Shown here piece by piece: positions 13,406-19,695 of a DNA stretch of 37,045 bases; position 1 is the stretch's first letter, and every line of letters starts with the position of its first letter. Both the position numbers and the translations under genes were made by a program. Origin of the DNA: a virus; IMG/VR virus record IMGVR_UViG_3300030329_003549, positions 1 through 37,045 of that record; one strand, 5' to 3'. Under the pieces are notes generated by a model. That model made no database searches. It was not told the DNA's origin and worked only from the letters and a program-made list of their open reading frames with translations.

Positions 13406-13540
13406 ATGAAAAAAATGAGTCAGTCAAAAAGAAGAAAATTGATTCATTATGTATTTAATATTATGAGTCGCAAAGATAAAGGTAGAGCTAAAAAACCTGC
13501 AATGACAAATAGTTGGGGCAGAATCATTAAAAGGAGATAA
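13406..13540 (+). CDS. Very basic small protein (44 aa)
   Basis: ATG 13406 follows the upstream TAG by one base; GGAGGG lies 14-19 bases before it. The product is strongly basic from end to end (KKMSQSKRRKLIHYVFNIM, SRKDKGRAKKPAM, then WGRIIKRR), without acidic clusters or cysteines. A DNA- or RNA-binding role fits the composition. Its final codons (AAA AGG AGA TAA) are the RBS of the next gene, again showing overlap of coding and initiation signals in this unit. It is below the size most gene finders report, so comparison with related phages would matter. Confidence 0.6.
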   Translation: MKKMSQSKRRKLIHYVFNIMSRKDKGRAKKPAMTNSWGRIIKRR

Positions 13541-13541
13541 T

Positions 13542-13850
13542 ATGTCTAAGAAAAAAGATTATACAAAAATATGGACTGAGTATGCTAAAGAAAGATTAGT
13601 TGGTAGAACTATAACTGATGTTTCTTATTTAACAAGCAAAGAATGTGAAGATGGATTTGGTTGGTATAAAAGACCAATAACATTCACACTTGATGATGGC
13701 AAAGAAGTTGTAGCTCAAATGGATGATGAAGGCAATGATGGTGGCGTGTTGTTAATTCTGTATCCAGGTGAAACTGTTACTAGTGAATATTTTCCAGGTG
13801 AGAAATTTACTAAGTCAGAAGTATTGCCTGTATTAGGATTGCGGGATTAG
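13542..13850 (+). CDS. Conserved phage/plasmid domain of unknown function (DDEGNDGG type, 102 aa)
   Basis: The run LVGRTITDVSYLTSKECEDGFGWYKRPITFTLDDGKEVVAQMDDEGNDGGVLL follows a pattern seen in small proteins of phages and mobile elements: lvGrtI-V-ylt-eE, a W-x-R-P strand, LDDG, then DdEGNdaG. No function is known to me. The fold should be a small beta-barrel. The start is set by AAAAGGAGATAAT upstream of ATG 13542. The gene following starts one base after its TAG. Soluble, no cysteines except one in the KEC segment. Confidence 0.75.
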   Translation: MSKKKDYTKIWTEYAKERLVGRTITDVSYLTSKECEDGFGWYKRPITFTLDDGKEVVAQMDDEGNDGGVLLILYPGETVTSEYFPGEKFTKSEVLPVLGLRD

Positions 13851-13851
13851 T

Positions 13852-14148
13852 ATGAGTGCAATGGACGCAACTAATTATTTCTGTGATAAATGCGGATACA
13901 TCGAAGAAGGGTGTGTCTGCAAACCTATAGTTAATCCAAAGAAAAAACAATTCCCATATGGTGAATGTCCCGAATGTGGTAGTCGGGATATAAGTGTATA
14001 TTTACTTGCAGACTACAATAGTACAATAGATGCAATAAATTGCAAAGGTCATATTGAATGGTATTATTCAGATGCTATGCAAGATATGTATTGTAATGAT
14101 TGTGATGCTGAATTTAGAGACGCAAAGGAGGTTAAAGATGGTGTTTAA
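13852..14148 (+). CDS. Zinc-ribbon-like small protein (98 aa)
   Basis: Three cysteine pairs are visible: CDKCG (C11, C14) with the nearby CVC (C21, C23), GECPECG (near residue 41), and MYCNDCDAEF (near 83). The last two probably form one zinc ribbon across the intervening beta region, and the first four Cys may form another site. Zinc-ribbon proteins of this size in phages often bind nucleic acid or act as transcription cofactors, but no specific family stands out. The ATG at 13852 follows the previous TAG by one base. It overlaps the next gene's start by 11 bases, with that gene's RBS (AAAGGAGG) inside its final codons. Confidence 0.78.
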   Translation: MSAMDATNYFCDKCGYIEEGCVCKPIVNPKKKQFPYGECPECGSRDISVYLLADYNSTIDAINCKGHIEWYYSDAMQDMYCNDCDAEFRDAKEVKDGV

Positions 14149-14320
14149 AGAAATAAAAAGGTTTGATGTTGAATCTAAACCTACTCATGAAGAAATCCCT
14201 GAGGAAGAATTATGGGAAGATGGTGAGTTAAACTCTGCTGAAGTGCAGCGAAAGATATTGTATCATGCTTTTCAACAAGGAGATTGGATGTTGGTTAGGA
14301 GTATAAATGGGGAAGATTAA
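14138..14320 (+). CDS. Small acidic hypothetical protein (60 aa)
   Basis: Not recognised. ATG 14138 has an ideal RBS, AAAGGAGGTTAAAG. Upstream in-frame starts would run deep into the zinc-ribbon gene and are rejected. The product begins MVFKEIKRFDVESKPTHEE, has an acidic proline-linked middle (EEIPEEELWEDGELN) and a helix (AEVQRKILYHAFQQGDWMLVRSI). Its end overlaps the next gene by 14 bases, within which GGAG for that gene sits. No cysteine or membrane segment. Confidence 0.68.
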   Translation: MVFKEIKRFDVESKPTHEEIPEEELWEDGELNSAEVQRKILYHAFQQGDWMLVRSINGED

Positions 14321-14528
14321 AGAAGCAGTGCAAGAATGGCTTGAAGATTATGGCTATGACTTAGATTATGATATGAGCAATTATCCAGATATTAAAGATT
14401 TTAAATGGATTGCTAACAATAAAGTAAAATCTACAGTTTATTATAGCCATAAAGATGCAATGAAGCAAAACGATCTAGCTATTAAACATGGAGCACCTGA
14501 ACCACCTGAGGTATTTGACGATGAATAA
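14307..14528 (+). CDS. Small acidic hypothetical protein (73 aa)
   Basis: Not recognised. ATG 14307 follows TTAGGAGTATAA. The N-terminal half is helical and rich in Asp/Tyr (IKEAVQEWLEDYGYDLDYDMSNYPDIKDFKW). The second half has a short strand and a helix (KSTVYYSHKDAMKQNDLAIKHG), ending in an acidic proline-rich tail (APEPPEVFDDE). It overlaps its neighbours at both ends (14 and 8 bases). The charge pattern fits a small protein-binding factor, but no partner is apparent. Confidence 0.68.
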   Translation: MGKIKEAVQEWLEDYGYDLDYDMSNYPDIKDFKWIANNKVKSTVYYSHKDAMKQNDLAIKHGAPEPPEVFDDE

Positions 14529-14772
14529 AGAAGATATGATAAGAATGATAGAGTCTGGTGAGAAATTGCCAGACTACTGTCAAGAAGAGTTTGATAATAT
14601 AATATTCTGTAAAATAAAGGAGCATAAAGATGGCAAGATCAATATCAAACGCACTAGACGAGTGTTCACGAATGTTGGTAAATCACACAGGATGGGCTTA
14701 TCTAGATTGCATGACAAAAAGAGAGCAATTAGAAGTGATAACGACATACAGAGACCAAAGCTTGACAGGTAA
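14521..14772 (+). CDS. Hypothetical protein whose 3' half overlaps the next gene (83 aa)
   Basis: ATG 14521 overlaps the previous stop by eight bases, with GAGG about ten bases upstream. The first 38 residues look normal (KEDMIRMIESGEKLPDYCQEEFDNIIFCKIKEHKDG). From residue 37 on, the reading frame lies over the next gene in another frame and becomes Arg/Lys-rich (INIKRTRRVF, HRMGLSRLHDKKRAI), typical of out-of-frame translation. Either the gene has lost an earlier stop, or the two genes truly share 143 bases. The N-terminal part is the better-supported coding region. Confidence 0.5.
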   Translation: MNKEDMIRMIESGEKLPDYCQEEFDNIIFCKIKEHKDGKINIKRTRRVFTNVGKSHRMGLSRLHDKKRAIRSDNDIQRPKLDR

Positions 14773-14860
14773 ATACATAGTAGTAGTATTCGAAAAAGAT
14801 GAAAGACGCCTTAAGCATGAAGAGAGATGTGAAGAACTAGGATTAAATCAGGAGGAATGA
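14630..14860 (+). CDS. Small hypothetical protein starting inside the previous gene (76 aa)
   Basis: ATG 14630 has a strong RBS (AAAGGAGCATAAAG) and the frame looks natural throughout: a helix (SISNALDECSRMLVNHTGWAYLD), then KREQLEVITTYRDQSLTGKYIVVVFEKD with a clear beta strand, and a charged helix (ERRLKHEERCEELGLNQEE). No family recognised. It shares 143 bases with the preceding frame; of the two, this one has the more protein-like composition in the shared part. Its stop overlaps the next ATG. Confidence 0.65.
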   Translation: MARSISNALDECSRMLVNHTGWAYLDCMTKREQLEVITTYRDQSLTGKYIVVVFEKDERRLKHEERCEELGLNQEE

Positions 14861-15039
14861 TGGAGCTAATAAAAGTTATCATTGATTATGTTGAACAACG
14901 GATGCAACAAATCGATGAACTAGGAGATCATTTTATGAAGCTTGAAATGTATGATGATGTTAGAAAAGCAGACATTGAAGGTAGAGGAAATGAATTAGTA
15001 AAAATATATGAAATATTGCGAGGAAATTCCAGTAAGTAG
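14860..15039 (+). CDS. Small helical hypothetical protein (59 aa)
   Basis: Two tandem ATGs (14857 and 14860) follow AGGAGGA. The second has the better spacing, so I start there; the first would add one Met. The product is a pair of charged helices (ELIKVIIDYVEQRMQQIDELGDHFMKLEMYDD, VRKADIEGRGNELVKIYEILRG), with spacing like a small helical bundle. No family recognised. It is the last gene before a clear rightward terminator (15083-15104), so it likely ends a sub-operon that begins after the large RNA. Confidence 0.68.
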   Translation: MELIKVIIDYVEQRMQQIDELGDHFMKLEMYDDVRKADIEGRGNELVKIYEILRGNSSK

Positions 15040-15082
15040 TCGTATATTACGAGGTCGCATAATCACACTTAATAGCAGAATT

Positions 15083-15104
15083 GGAGGAGACGTTCCTCCT
15101 TTTC
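15083..15104 (+). terminator. Intrinsic terminator
   Basis: GGAGGA (15083-15088) pairs with TCCTCC (15094-15099) around GACGT and is followed by TTTTCTGT. It separates the small-gene cluster from the recombination/replication genes starting at 15131. Confidence 0.75.
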
Positions 15105-15130
15105 TGTCCCCATAACTGTAAGGAGTAAAT

Positions 15131-15622
15131 ATGGAAGAAAATAACCAAGAGGTATCTATACCTCAAATTGAAGAACTAACCCCAAAATCATGGAAATCAG
15201 GGCAAATAAATGAACTTGCTGAAGCATTAGCTAAAGCTCAAGGAGAGATGGATGGTGCTGCAAAGAAAAGTACTAATCCATTCTTTAATTCAGGATATGC
15301 TGATTTGCATGAAGTAATATCATCAACATTCCCATATTTGAGTAAGTATGGACTATCAGTAACGCAAGGAAATGAAATTATCCCTGGAGCTGTGTGTGTA
15401 ACAACAACATTGTTGCATAAATCAGGTCAATGGATAAGATCTAAAATCAAACTACCAATGGATAAAGTAAATGCACAAGGTGTAGGAAGTGCTACTACAT
15501 ATGGTAGAAGATATGGTCTTGCTGCTATGGTAGGTGTTGCACAGAAAGATGATGATGCAAATTCTATTTCTAATGCAAATCCAAAAAGTGCAGTTGATAA
15601 ATATAACGCTAACAAACAATAA
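15131..15622 (+). CDS. erf: Erf-family single-strand annealing protein (163 aa)
   Basis: The protein matches the ERF superfamily recombinase pattern: a helix LAEALAKAQGEM, NPFFNSGYADLHEVISSTFPYLSKYGLSVTQ, a strand pair TTLLHKSGQWIRSKIKL, then the hallmark QGVGSATTYGRRYGLAAMVGVAQKDDDA. ERF proteins anneal complementary single strands for phage recombination and genome circularisation or concatemer formation. The length fits the family. The start has GTAAGGAGTAAAT upstream, just after a terminator, so a new transcript probably begins here. It sits directly before an SSB-like gene, the usual partner. The Lys/Asn tail is variable in the family. Confidence 0.92.
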   Translation: MEENNQEVSIPQIEELTPKSWKSGQINELAEALAKAQGEMDGAAKKSTNPFFNSGYADLHEVISSTFPYLSKYGLSVTQGNEIIPGAVCVTTTLLHKSGQWIRSKIKLPMDKVNAQGVGSATTYGRRYGLAAMVGVAQKDDDANSISNANPKSAVDKYNANKQ

Positions 15623-15634
15623 CAAGGAGATAAT

Positions 15635-16165
15635 ATGGCAATTAAAACAATGTCACATAGTTCAGGTAATGGTAAATGGACCGAAGGATGGCATACATTA
15701 ACTATTAATGATGCAAAATATGGTGATTGGAATGGTAAAAGATTTCTTGATATATTCTTTGAAGGATATCCAAATACATTCAATCTAAGAGTATATGAAG
15801 CTGTTAACAATGAAACCCATGAAGAATTTGCTTTAGCTAAATTATTTAAGCTAGCAAATGCAGGGATTATTGATAAAGTTAAATCACCTAGCGGTAAGGA
15901 AGCTATCCAGTATGATGATGATGAAAAAGGATTGATAGGTAAAAGTATTAATGGATTTTTCTACAAAGAAGGAGAATACACAAGAGTTTCTGATAGAATT
16001 GCACCTGTAGCTCAACAAGGTAAAATAATATCTTATAATGAGTCAGATGTAGACTTTTGGAAAAGTGTTACTGAAAAGCATATTAACGAAAGAAAATATG
16101 GAAAGAATACTCCCACAGCTGCTGATACAGGAGGGAATGAAAGCGAAGCGAACATTCCATTCTAG
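15635..16165 (+). CDS. Putative single-stranded DNA-binding protein (176 aa)
   Basis: Position next to erf and the C-terminal tail NESEANIPF, resembling the acidic -IPF tip of SSB proteins that recruits partners, suggest an SSB. The body is beta-rich with aromatic residues (WTEGWHTLTINDAKYGDWNGKRFLDIFFEGYP, FNLRVYEAV). A helical middle follows (EEFALAKLFKLANAGII), then a second strand region (IGKSINGFFYKEGEYTRV). The N-terminal fold may be an OB fold; the insertion is larger than in E. coli SSB. The RBS ACAAGGAGATAAT precedes ATG 15635. Some phages place a DUF669-like protein at this spot, which is a fair alternative. Confidence 0.65.
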   Translation: MAIKTMSHSSGNGKWTEGWHTLTINDAKYGDWNGKRFLDIFFEGYPNTFNLRVYEAVNNETHEEFALAKLFKLANAGIIDKVKSPSGKEAIQYDDDEKGLIGKSINGFFYKEGEYTRVSDRIAPVAQQGKIISYNESDVDFWKSVTEKHINERKYGKNTPTAADTGGNESEANIPF

Positions 16166-16173
16166 TATCTAGC

Positions 16174-16230
16174 TTAAAGGGGATGCAACTCACACACACT
16201 TACCCATTCGACAATTGTGTCCCCTTTTAA
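16174..16230 (+). terminator. Terminator-like inverted repeat after the SSB-like gene
   Basis: AAAGGGGA (16176-16183) pairs with TCCCCTTT (16220-16227), enclosing 36 bases. The 3' arm contributes TTTT and is followed by AAAAC. It may terminate, or stabilise the 3' end of the erf-SSB transcript. The GGGGA/TCCCC closing theme recurs at 18230-18323. Confidence 0.55.
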
Positions 16231-16252
16231 AACAAATATTAAGGAGATTATT

Positions 16253-16507
16253 ATGACAGTAAGAGAACATCTAATATTGTTTCTAGATTGGCATTTGACA
16301 AATAAGAAACTATTTAGAACTCATAACATACAAGACTTATCACAAAGAGGATTATCTAAGTTTGGAAAAAGACTTGGTAGTCCTGAGACCTATACTAGGC
16401 AATTTAGAGAACTAAGGCAAGATGGCTATTATGAAGTTGATAAGTTAACTAGTGCTGGAAGCAATGAAAAATCATGGTATGTTAAAAGAAGGAGTGAAAC
16501 ATTATGA
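16253..16507 (+). CDS. Winged-helix-like small protein (84 aa)
   Basis: ATG 16253 follows TTAAGGAGATTATT; an upstream in-frame start inside the hairpin is rejected. The chain reads as a helix (VREHLILFLDWHLTNKKLF), then a winged-helix-like unit: HNIQDLSQRGLSKFG as helix-turn-helix, SPETYTRQFRELRQDGYYEV as recognition helix and wing, and a final KSWYVKRR strand. Similar short proteins appear as regulators or replication-initiation helpers in phages. Its stop overlaps the primase-helicase start by four bases (ATGA type), so the two are coupled and it may assist replication. Confidence 0.68.
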   Translation: MTVREHLILFLDWHLTNKKLFRTHNIQDLSQRGLSKFGKRLGSPETYTRQFRELRQDGYYEVDKLTSAGSNEKSWYVKRRSETL

Positions 16508-18225
16508 TAAAAGAATTTGCCTTTGGTACAAATAATAGGCATCACTTTGCAGATGTAAATAAAATGGAGAGTTATATGAATATGGCACAAGATACATTTA
16601 TGTCGCTATATGATTATGATGAACATGTAATAGAATATGTAAAAAGCAAACGGAGCTTATCAGGATATGATGGTATTATGTATATGCCTGATGAGTTCAT
16701 TCTAGACGTAGATGGTTCCAATCCTGAAGATGCATTGAACAAACTACAAGGCTTACTATTGTTGCTTGAAGACTTAGATGTCACCAAACAAACATACTTT
16801 AGTGGCACTGGATTTCATGTCCACATACCTCAAGAAGCATTCAGGTGGAAACCATGTGATGATTTACATCTAAAAGTAAAAGAAGAATTAAAATCTAAAG
16901 GAATATTTGATTTTGCAGATCCATCTGTAACAGATAAGACTAGATTGATAAGAGTTCCAAATACATTAAATACAAAATCTAATTTATGGAAAGTTCAACT
17001 TAATGGTAGCCCCATGGATATCAAGAATATTATGGATTATGCTACTACAGCTAAAGAAATAAAAGAATTAGACCATGAATGTGACCCTGTATTTGATGTA
17101 TTGAAAAGAAAAGTTAAGGCAACTGCAGAGTATCAAAAAGTTTCATTAGGAAGGCAGCCTGATCCAGTCAACTTTCCTTGCATACAAACTATGTTAGAAG
17201 GTACAGCTCAAGGACAGCGTCATCAAGTAGCATTAAGATTAGCTGCACATTTTAGATGGCTATACCCTGAAGACATTGTAAGAAATGTTATGGAAATGTG
17301 GAGAAAGCAAGTAGATAATAGTGAACATCCATTTACAGAAAAAGAGATGGATGGTATTATTACTAATTGTTATACAGGACACGATGGAGCAGGTTATAGA
17401 TATGGATGTAGTGATATTGTAATGGATGAGTATTGTAAAAATACTTGCAAATTATATAAATCAAAGAAGTCCCAAACTATGATGGATGCAAAAACTATGG
17501 AAGCAGAGTTTATGGATTTCTTAGCTACAAATAGAGAGCCACTCAATCTAGGAAAGTTATATGGTCAAGACTTTCCAATTTATCCAGGAGAAGTAGTAAT
17601 AGTTCAAGCTCCTCCTAAGTCTATGAAGACTATGTTATTACAAAACTGGGTAAATTCATTCAAACGACCTACATACTTCATTGAAATGGAAATGAGTCCA
17701 AGACAGATATGGTCTAGATTCTGTATGATTGAAATGGGGTGGAATGATGAGCAATTAAAAGAACATTATGCACAAATGAGTCAAAGTTTAACTGATAAAT
17801 TCAATTGGCTAACAGTAGAATATGGTTCCTGTTACCCCTCTGAATTAGAGAAAAGATTATCTTTACTTGCAGTTAAACCAGAGATTGTTGTTGTGGATCA
17901 CTTAGGCCTATTAAGGTCTAAGCAAAGAGATAACAATATGAAAGTTGAAGAAGCATCTCAAGCATTAATGGAATTAGCTGTTCAGCATAAAGTTATTATA
18001 TTTGCTGTATCTGAAATCACTAAGACTGCTATGACTGAAGGTATGAATATAGCATCATCTAGAGGTTCATTTAGAATAGCATATAATGCAAACAAAGTAT
18101 TGTCAATCACTCCCTATAAGAATGATGACAATGTCATAAGGTCTCTACAGGTAGAATCAACTGCCAATAGGGAAAAGGAATGGTTAAATGTCAACCTTCC
18201 TATCACTGGAGTTCAAATCCGATGA
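16504..18225 (+). CDS. Primase-helicase fusion: AEP-type primase plus RecA-like ATPase (573 aa)
   Basis: The N-terminal third is an archaeo-eukaryotic-type primase: catalytic ILDVDG (D68, D70), SGTGFHVHIP (H105/H107) and TRLIRVPNTLNTKSN (R147/R150). A middle domain has four cysteines (C226, C302, C311, C315) in the C-x75-C-x8-C-x3-C layout that recalls primase C-terminal metal or Fe-S domains. The C-terminal third is a RecA/DnaB-like motor with Walker A-like QAPPKSMKT (368-376), YFIEMEMS, and Walker B EIVVVDHLGLL (D465). It should prime and unwind at the phage fork. The Walker A lacks both usual glycines (A369, M374), though K375 and T376 remain. It overlaps the upstream winged-helix gene by four bases. 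Confidence 0.9.
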   Translation: MIKEFAFGTNNRHHFADVNKMESYMNMAQDTFMSLYDYDEHVIEYVKSKRSLSGYDGIMYMPDEFILDVDGSNPEDALNKLQGLLLLLEDLDVTKQTYFSGTGFHVHIPQEAFRWKPCDDLHLKVKEELKSKGIFDFADPSVTDKTRLIRVPNTLNTKSNLWKVQLNGSPMDIKNIMDYATTAKEIKELDHECDPVFDVLKRKVKATAEYQKVSLGRQPDPVNFPCIQTMLEGTAQGQRHQVALRLAAHFRWLYPEDIVRNVMEMWRKQVDNSEHPFTEKEMDGIITNCYTGHDGAGYRYGCSDIVMDEYCKNTCKLYKSKKSQTMMDAKTMEAEFMDFLATNREPLNLGKLYGQDFPIYPGEVVIVQAPPKSMKTMLLQNWVNSFKRPTYFIEMEMSPRQIWSRFCMIEMGWNDEQLKEHYAQMSQSLTDKFNWLTVEYGSCYPSELEKRLSLLAVKPEIVVVDHLGLLRSKQRDNNMKVEEASQALMELAVQHKVIIFAVSEITKTAMTEGMNIASSRGSFRIAYNANKVLSITPYKNDDNVIRSLQVESTANREKEWLNVNLPITGVQIR

Positions 18226-18229
18226 TTAT

Positions 18230-18323
18230 AATGGGGACAATAACTGGTCCTGTAAGTCCTAGCCTCTGTGGAATCGTACTGAAGCCAATACAAGTTAGGC
18301 AAAGGAATATGTGAGTCCCCATT
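18230..18323 (+). promoter_or_regulatory. Inverted repeat spanning the gap and the start of the 61-aa gene
   Basis: AATGGGGAC (18230-18238) pairs exactly with GTCCCCATT (18315-18323). The right arm begins two codons into the next gene, so folding would bury its GTG start. Inside, CCTAG 18258-18262 pairs with TTAGG 18295-18299 (one G-T). The 10-mer TGTAAGTCCT at 18251-18260 is shared with the structured gap at 10736. Confidence 0.5.
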
Positions 18324-18496
18324 GTATAAATTGTAAGTATTTAGATGAAGAAAAATGTACTTACTTCGAAAGATTCAGGATATCTGAGTCTAAAAAAATT
18401 CCTTGGAATATTGCAGATAAAGGTTGTAAAGTTTATTTGCCAAAAAAGAGTAAGGAGCACCCTTTGTTAGACATTGTGCTTGATTTATTTAAATGA
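18311..18496 (+). CDS. Cys-rich small protein, GTG start (61 aa)
   Basis: Not recognised. The GTG at 18311 follows AAAGGAATAT. Cys residues at 5, 8, 16 and 39 (HCINCKYLDEEKCTY and GCKVYLP) could bind one zinc or iron-sulfur centre. The middle is charged (FERFRISESKKIPWNIADKG) and the end hydrophobic (HPLLDIVLDLF). Initiation may be controlled by the inverted repeat whose right arm covers codons 2-5. It overlaps the next gene by four bases (ATGA). Confidence 0.65.
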   Translation: MSPHCINCKYLDEEKCTYFERFRISESKKIPWNIADKGCKVYLPKKSKEHPLLDIVLDLFK

Positions 18497-18738
18497 TAAT
18501 AAAGTTCTATATAGTAGCAACGCTTTTAACAATATTTGATGAAGCCTGGAATATTAAAAATCCAAGACCATATCCTAAGCAAATCTACTACTCAGTTCAA
18601 TGGGAAGAAAAAGATTTTTATACATTTAAAATAGACGATGAATGGGTCCTTAGAAAGTATCGTAAAACAGATAACAACATAAAGCGAGAAGTTCGCAAAC
18701 AATATTGGGAGAAAAGAAATGGCAGATCCAAGAGATGA
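18493..18738 (+). CDS. Hypothetical protein with N-terminal hydrophobic helix (81 aa)
   Basis: Not recognised. The first 16 residues (IIKFYIVATLLTIFDE) are hydrophobic enough for a membrane anchor or a buried helix. The rest is aromatic and charged (PYPKQIYYSVQWEEKDFYTFKIDDEWVLRKYRK), ending in a basic tail (IKREVRKQYWEKRNGRSKR). The ATG overlaps the upstream stop by four bases and its own 3' end overlaps the next gene by 20. The basic tail may contact nucleic acid or membrane lipids. No enzyme motif. Confidence 0.62.
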   Translation: MIIKFYIVATLLTIFDEAWNIKNPRPYPKQIYYSVQWEEKDFYTFKIDDEWVLRKYRKTDNNIKREVRKQYWEKRNGRSKR

Positions 18739-19057
18739 AATACGAGTAAGATATCCTAAGACATTAAAAGAATTTGAGACTATCCAAAAAGAAATGCTGT
18801 ATTTATTTTGTGAAAAGCAGCTTGACTATGGTCCTACTAATATAGGACTGGGTAATAGCAAGGTGGAGAAGGATAGTGATATACAACTTTCTTTAATAGG
18901 ACTAGGAACTAGATTAAATGATAAAATATCTAGATTCTTAAACCTAACAATGAATAACAAGAAACCTAAGAACGAAAGTATTGATGACACACTCATTGAT
19001 ATAGCTAACTATGCTGTAATGGCATTAATTGTAAGGAGTAAATTATGGGGAAAGTAA
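18719..19057 (+). CDS. DUF1599-like nucleotide-modification-associated protein (112 aa)
   Basis: The pattern FCEKQLDYGPTNIGLG, then LIGLGTRLNDKISRFLNLTM, then ESIDDTLIDIANYAVMALIV matches DUF1599 (nucleotide modification associated domain 1). Its usual form is a DYG loop, a Rl-DKi-Rl-nl helix and an E-x-DT-x-DianYa helix. The family is linked by genome context to phage nucleotide or DNA-base metabolism and resembles all-alpha MazG-like folds. The conserved acidic and Lys residues of those helices are present here. The ATG at 18719 overlaps the upstream gene by 20 bases. The actual reaction is unproven. Confidence 0.82.
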   Translation: MADPRDEIRVRYPKTLKEFETIQKEMLYLFCEKQLDYGPTNIGLGNSKVEKDSDIQLSLIGLGTRLNDKISRFLNLTMNNKKPKNESIDDTLIDIANYAVMALIVRSKLWGK

Positions 19058-19299
19058 AAGAAAAACCACTACCAACACCTGATACAAATCCTGTAGATGG
19101 TGATAAATTAATTGAAGAGACTAAACCTAAAAAAGTTAAGAAAACTGAAGAAAAACCTAAAAAAGTTAAGGAAGAGATTGATATAAAGCAATTGAAAAAG
19201 GATTTAGATAAAATAGGTTCTTGGGTTGCTGATGTTGATGATGACTTAAAACAACTTGAAGATCTTGTAGATAGAATTGCAAAGAGAATGGGGTTATAA
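19045..19299 (+). CDS. Lys/Glu-rich protein with KPKKVK repeat (84 aa)
   Basis: Not recognised. The first half is disordered and highly charged, with the hexapeptide KPKKVK occurring twice (near residues 28 and 38). The second half is a predicted helix pair (KQLKKDLDKIGSWVADVDDDLKQLEDLVDRIAKRMGL). ATG 19045 lies 13 bases inside the previous gene, with AAGGAGTAAATT upstream. The stop overlaps the next ATG as TAATG. The charged linker plus coiled coil suggests a scaffold-like or protein-bridging role, with no more detail available. Confidence 0.68.
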   Translation: MGKVKEKPLPTPDTNPVDGDKLIEETKPKKVKKTEEKPKKVKEEIDIKQLKKDLDKIGSWVADVDDDLKQLEDLVDRIAKRMGL

Positions 19300-19613
19300 T
19301 GAGTAAAAGAAAAAAGGTAACTTATGGTGAATTAATGGATAGAAATTTGTTACTTCTAAAGAAGACTATAGATATGGAGAGATCTATTGATTATCTTCAT
19401 ATGGTAATCCTTTCATACATTGAATGCAATGGAGATGAAGAAAAACTTAAAAAATATCTAAAGGAGAAAGGTGATGAACAATCAAACAAAAGTGATTCTG
19501 ACGGAGATAGAGAAGATAAATCAGGAGATACTGTTACTGACACAGAGAGTCCAGAGGCTGGAGGAGAGCCTGAAGCAGGAGCAAATAAAAATCAAGCCCA
19601 AAAATATTGCTAA
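19299..19613 (+). CDS. Helical protein with disordered acidic tail overlapping next gene (104 aa)
   Basis: The first 60 residues form a helical, protein-like segment (KRKKVTYGELMDRNLLLLKKTIDMERSIDYLHMVILSYIECNG). The last ~45 are low-complexity (Ser/Asp/Glu/Gly/Pro) and lie entirely over the next gene in a different frame. Start is a TAATG overlap. Either the tail is a true disordered extension or the original stop was lost. No family recognised. It may work with the coiled-coil protein encoded by the overlapping frame. Confidence 0.6.
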   Translation: MSKRKKVTYGELMDRNLLLLKKTIDMERSIDYLHMVILSYIECNGDEEKLKKYLKEKGDEQSNKSDSDGDREDKSGDTVTDTESPEAGGEPEAGANKNQAQKYC

Positions 19614-19695
19614 TAGTAATAATTTGGATAGGATTATAGAGAGTGCTAATATAGCTATGGATAGATTTAATAAGAGAATAAATCGTGAAAGCTAA
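19474..19695 (+). CDS. Small coiled-coil protein starting inside the previous gene (73 aa)
   Basis: ATG 19474 follows AAAGGAGAAAGGTG, a strong RBS. The product is a clear coiled coil (TKVILTEIEKINQEILLLTQRVQRLEESLKQEQ) with a short second helix (LDRIIESANIAMDRFNKRIN). The first 140 bases are shared with the 104-aa frame. The heptad pattern (I/L at a and d) argues that this frame is the functional one in the shared stretch. No family recognised. Overlaps the nuclease gene by 11 bases. Confidence 0.65.
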   Translation: MNNQTKVILTEIEKINQEILLLTQRVQRLEESLKQEQIKIKPKNIANSNNLDRIIESANIAMDRFNKRINRES

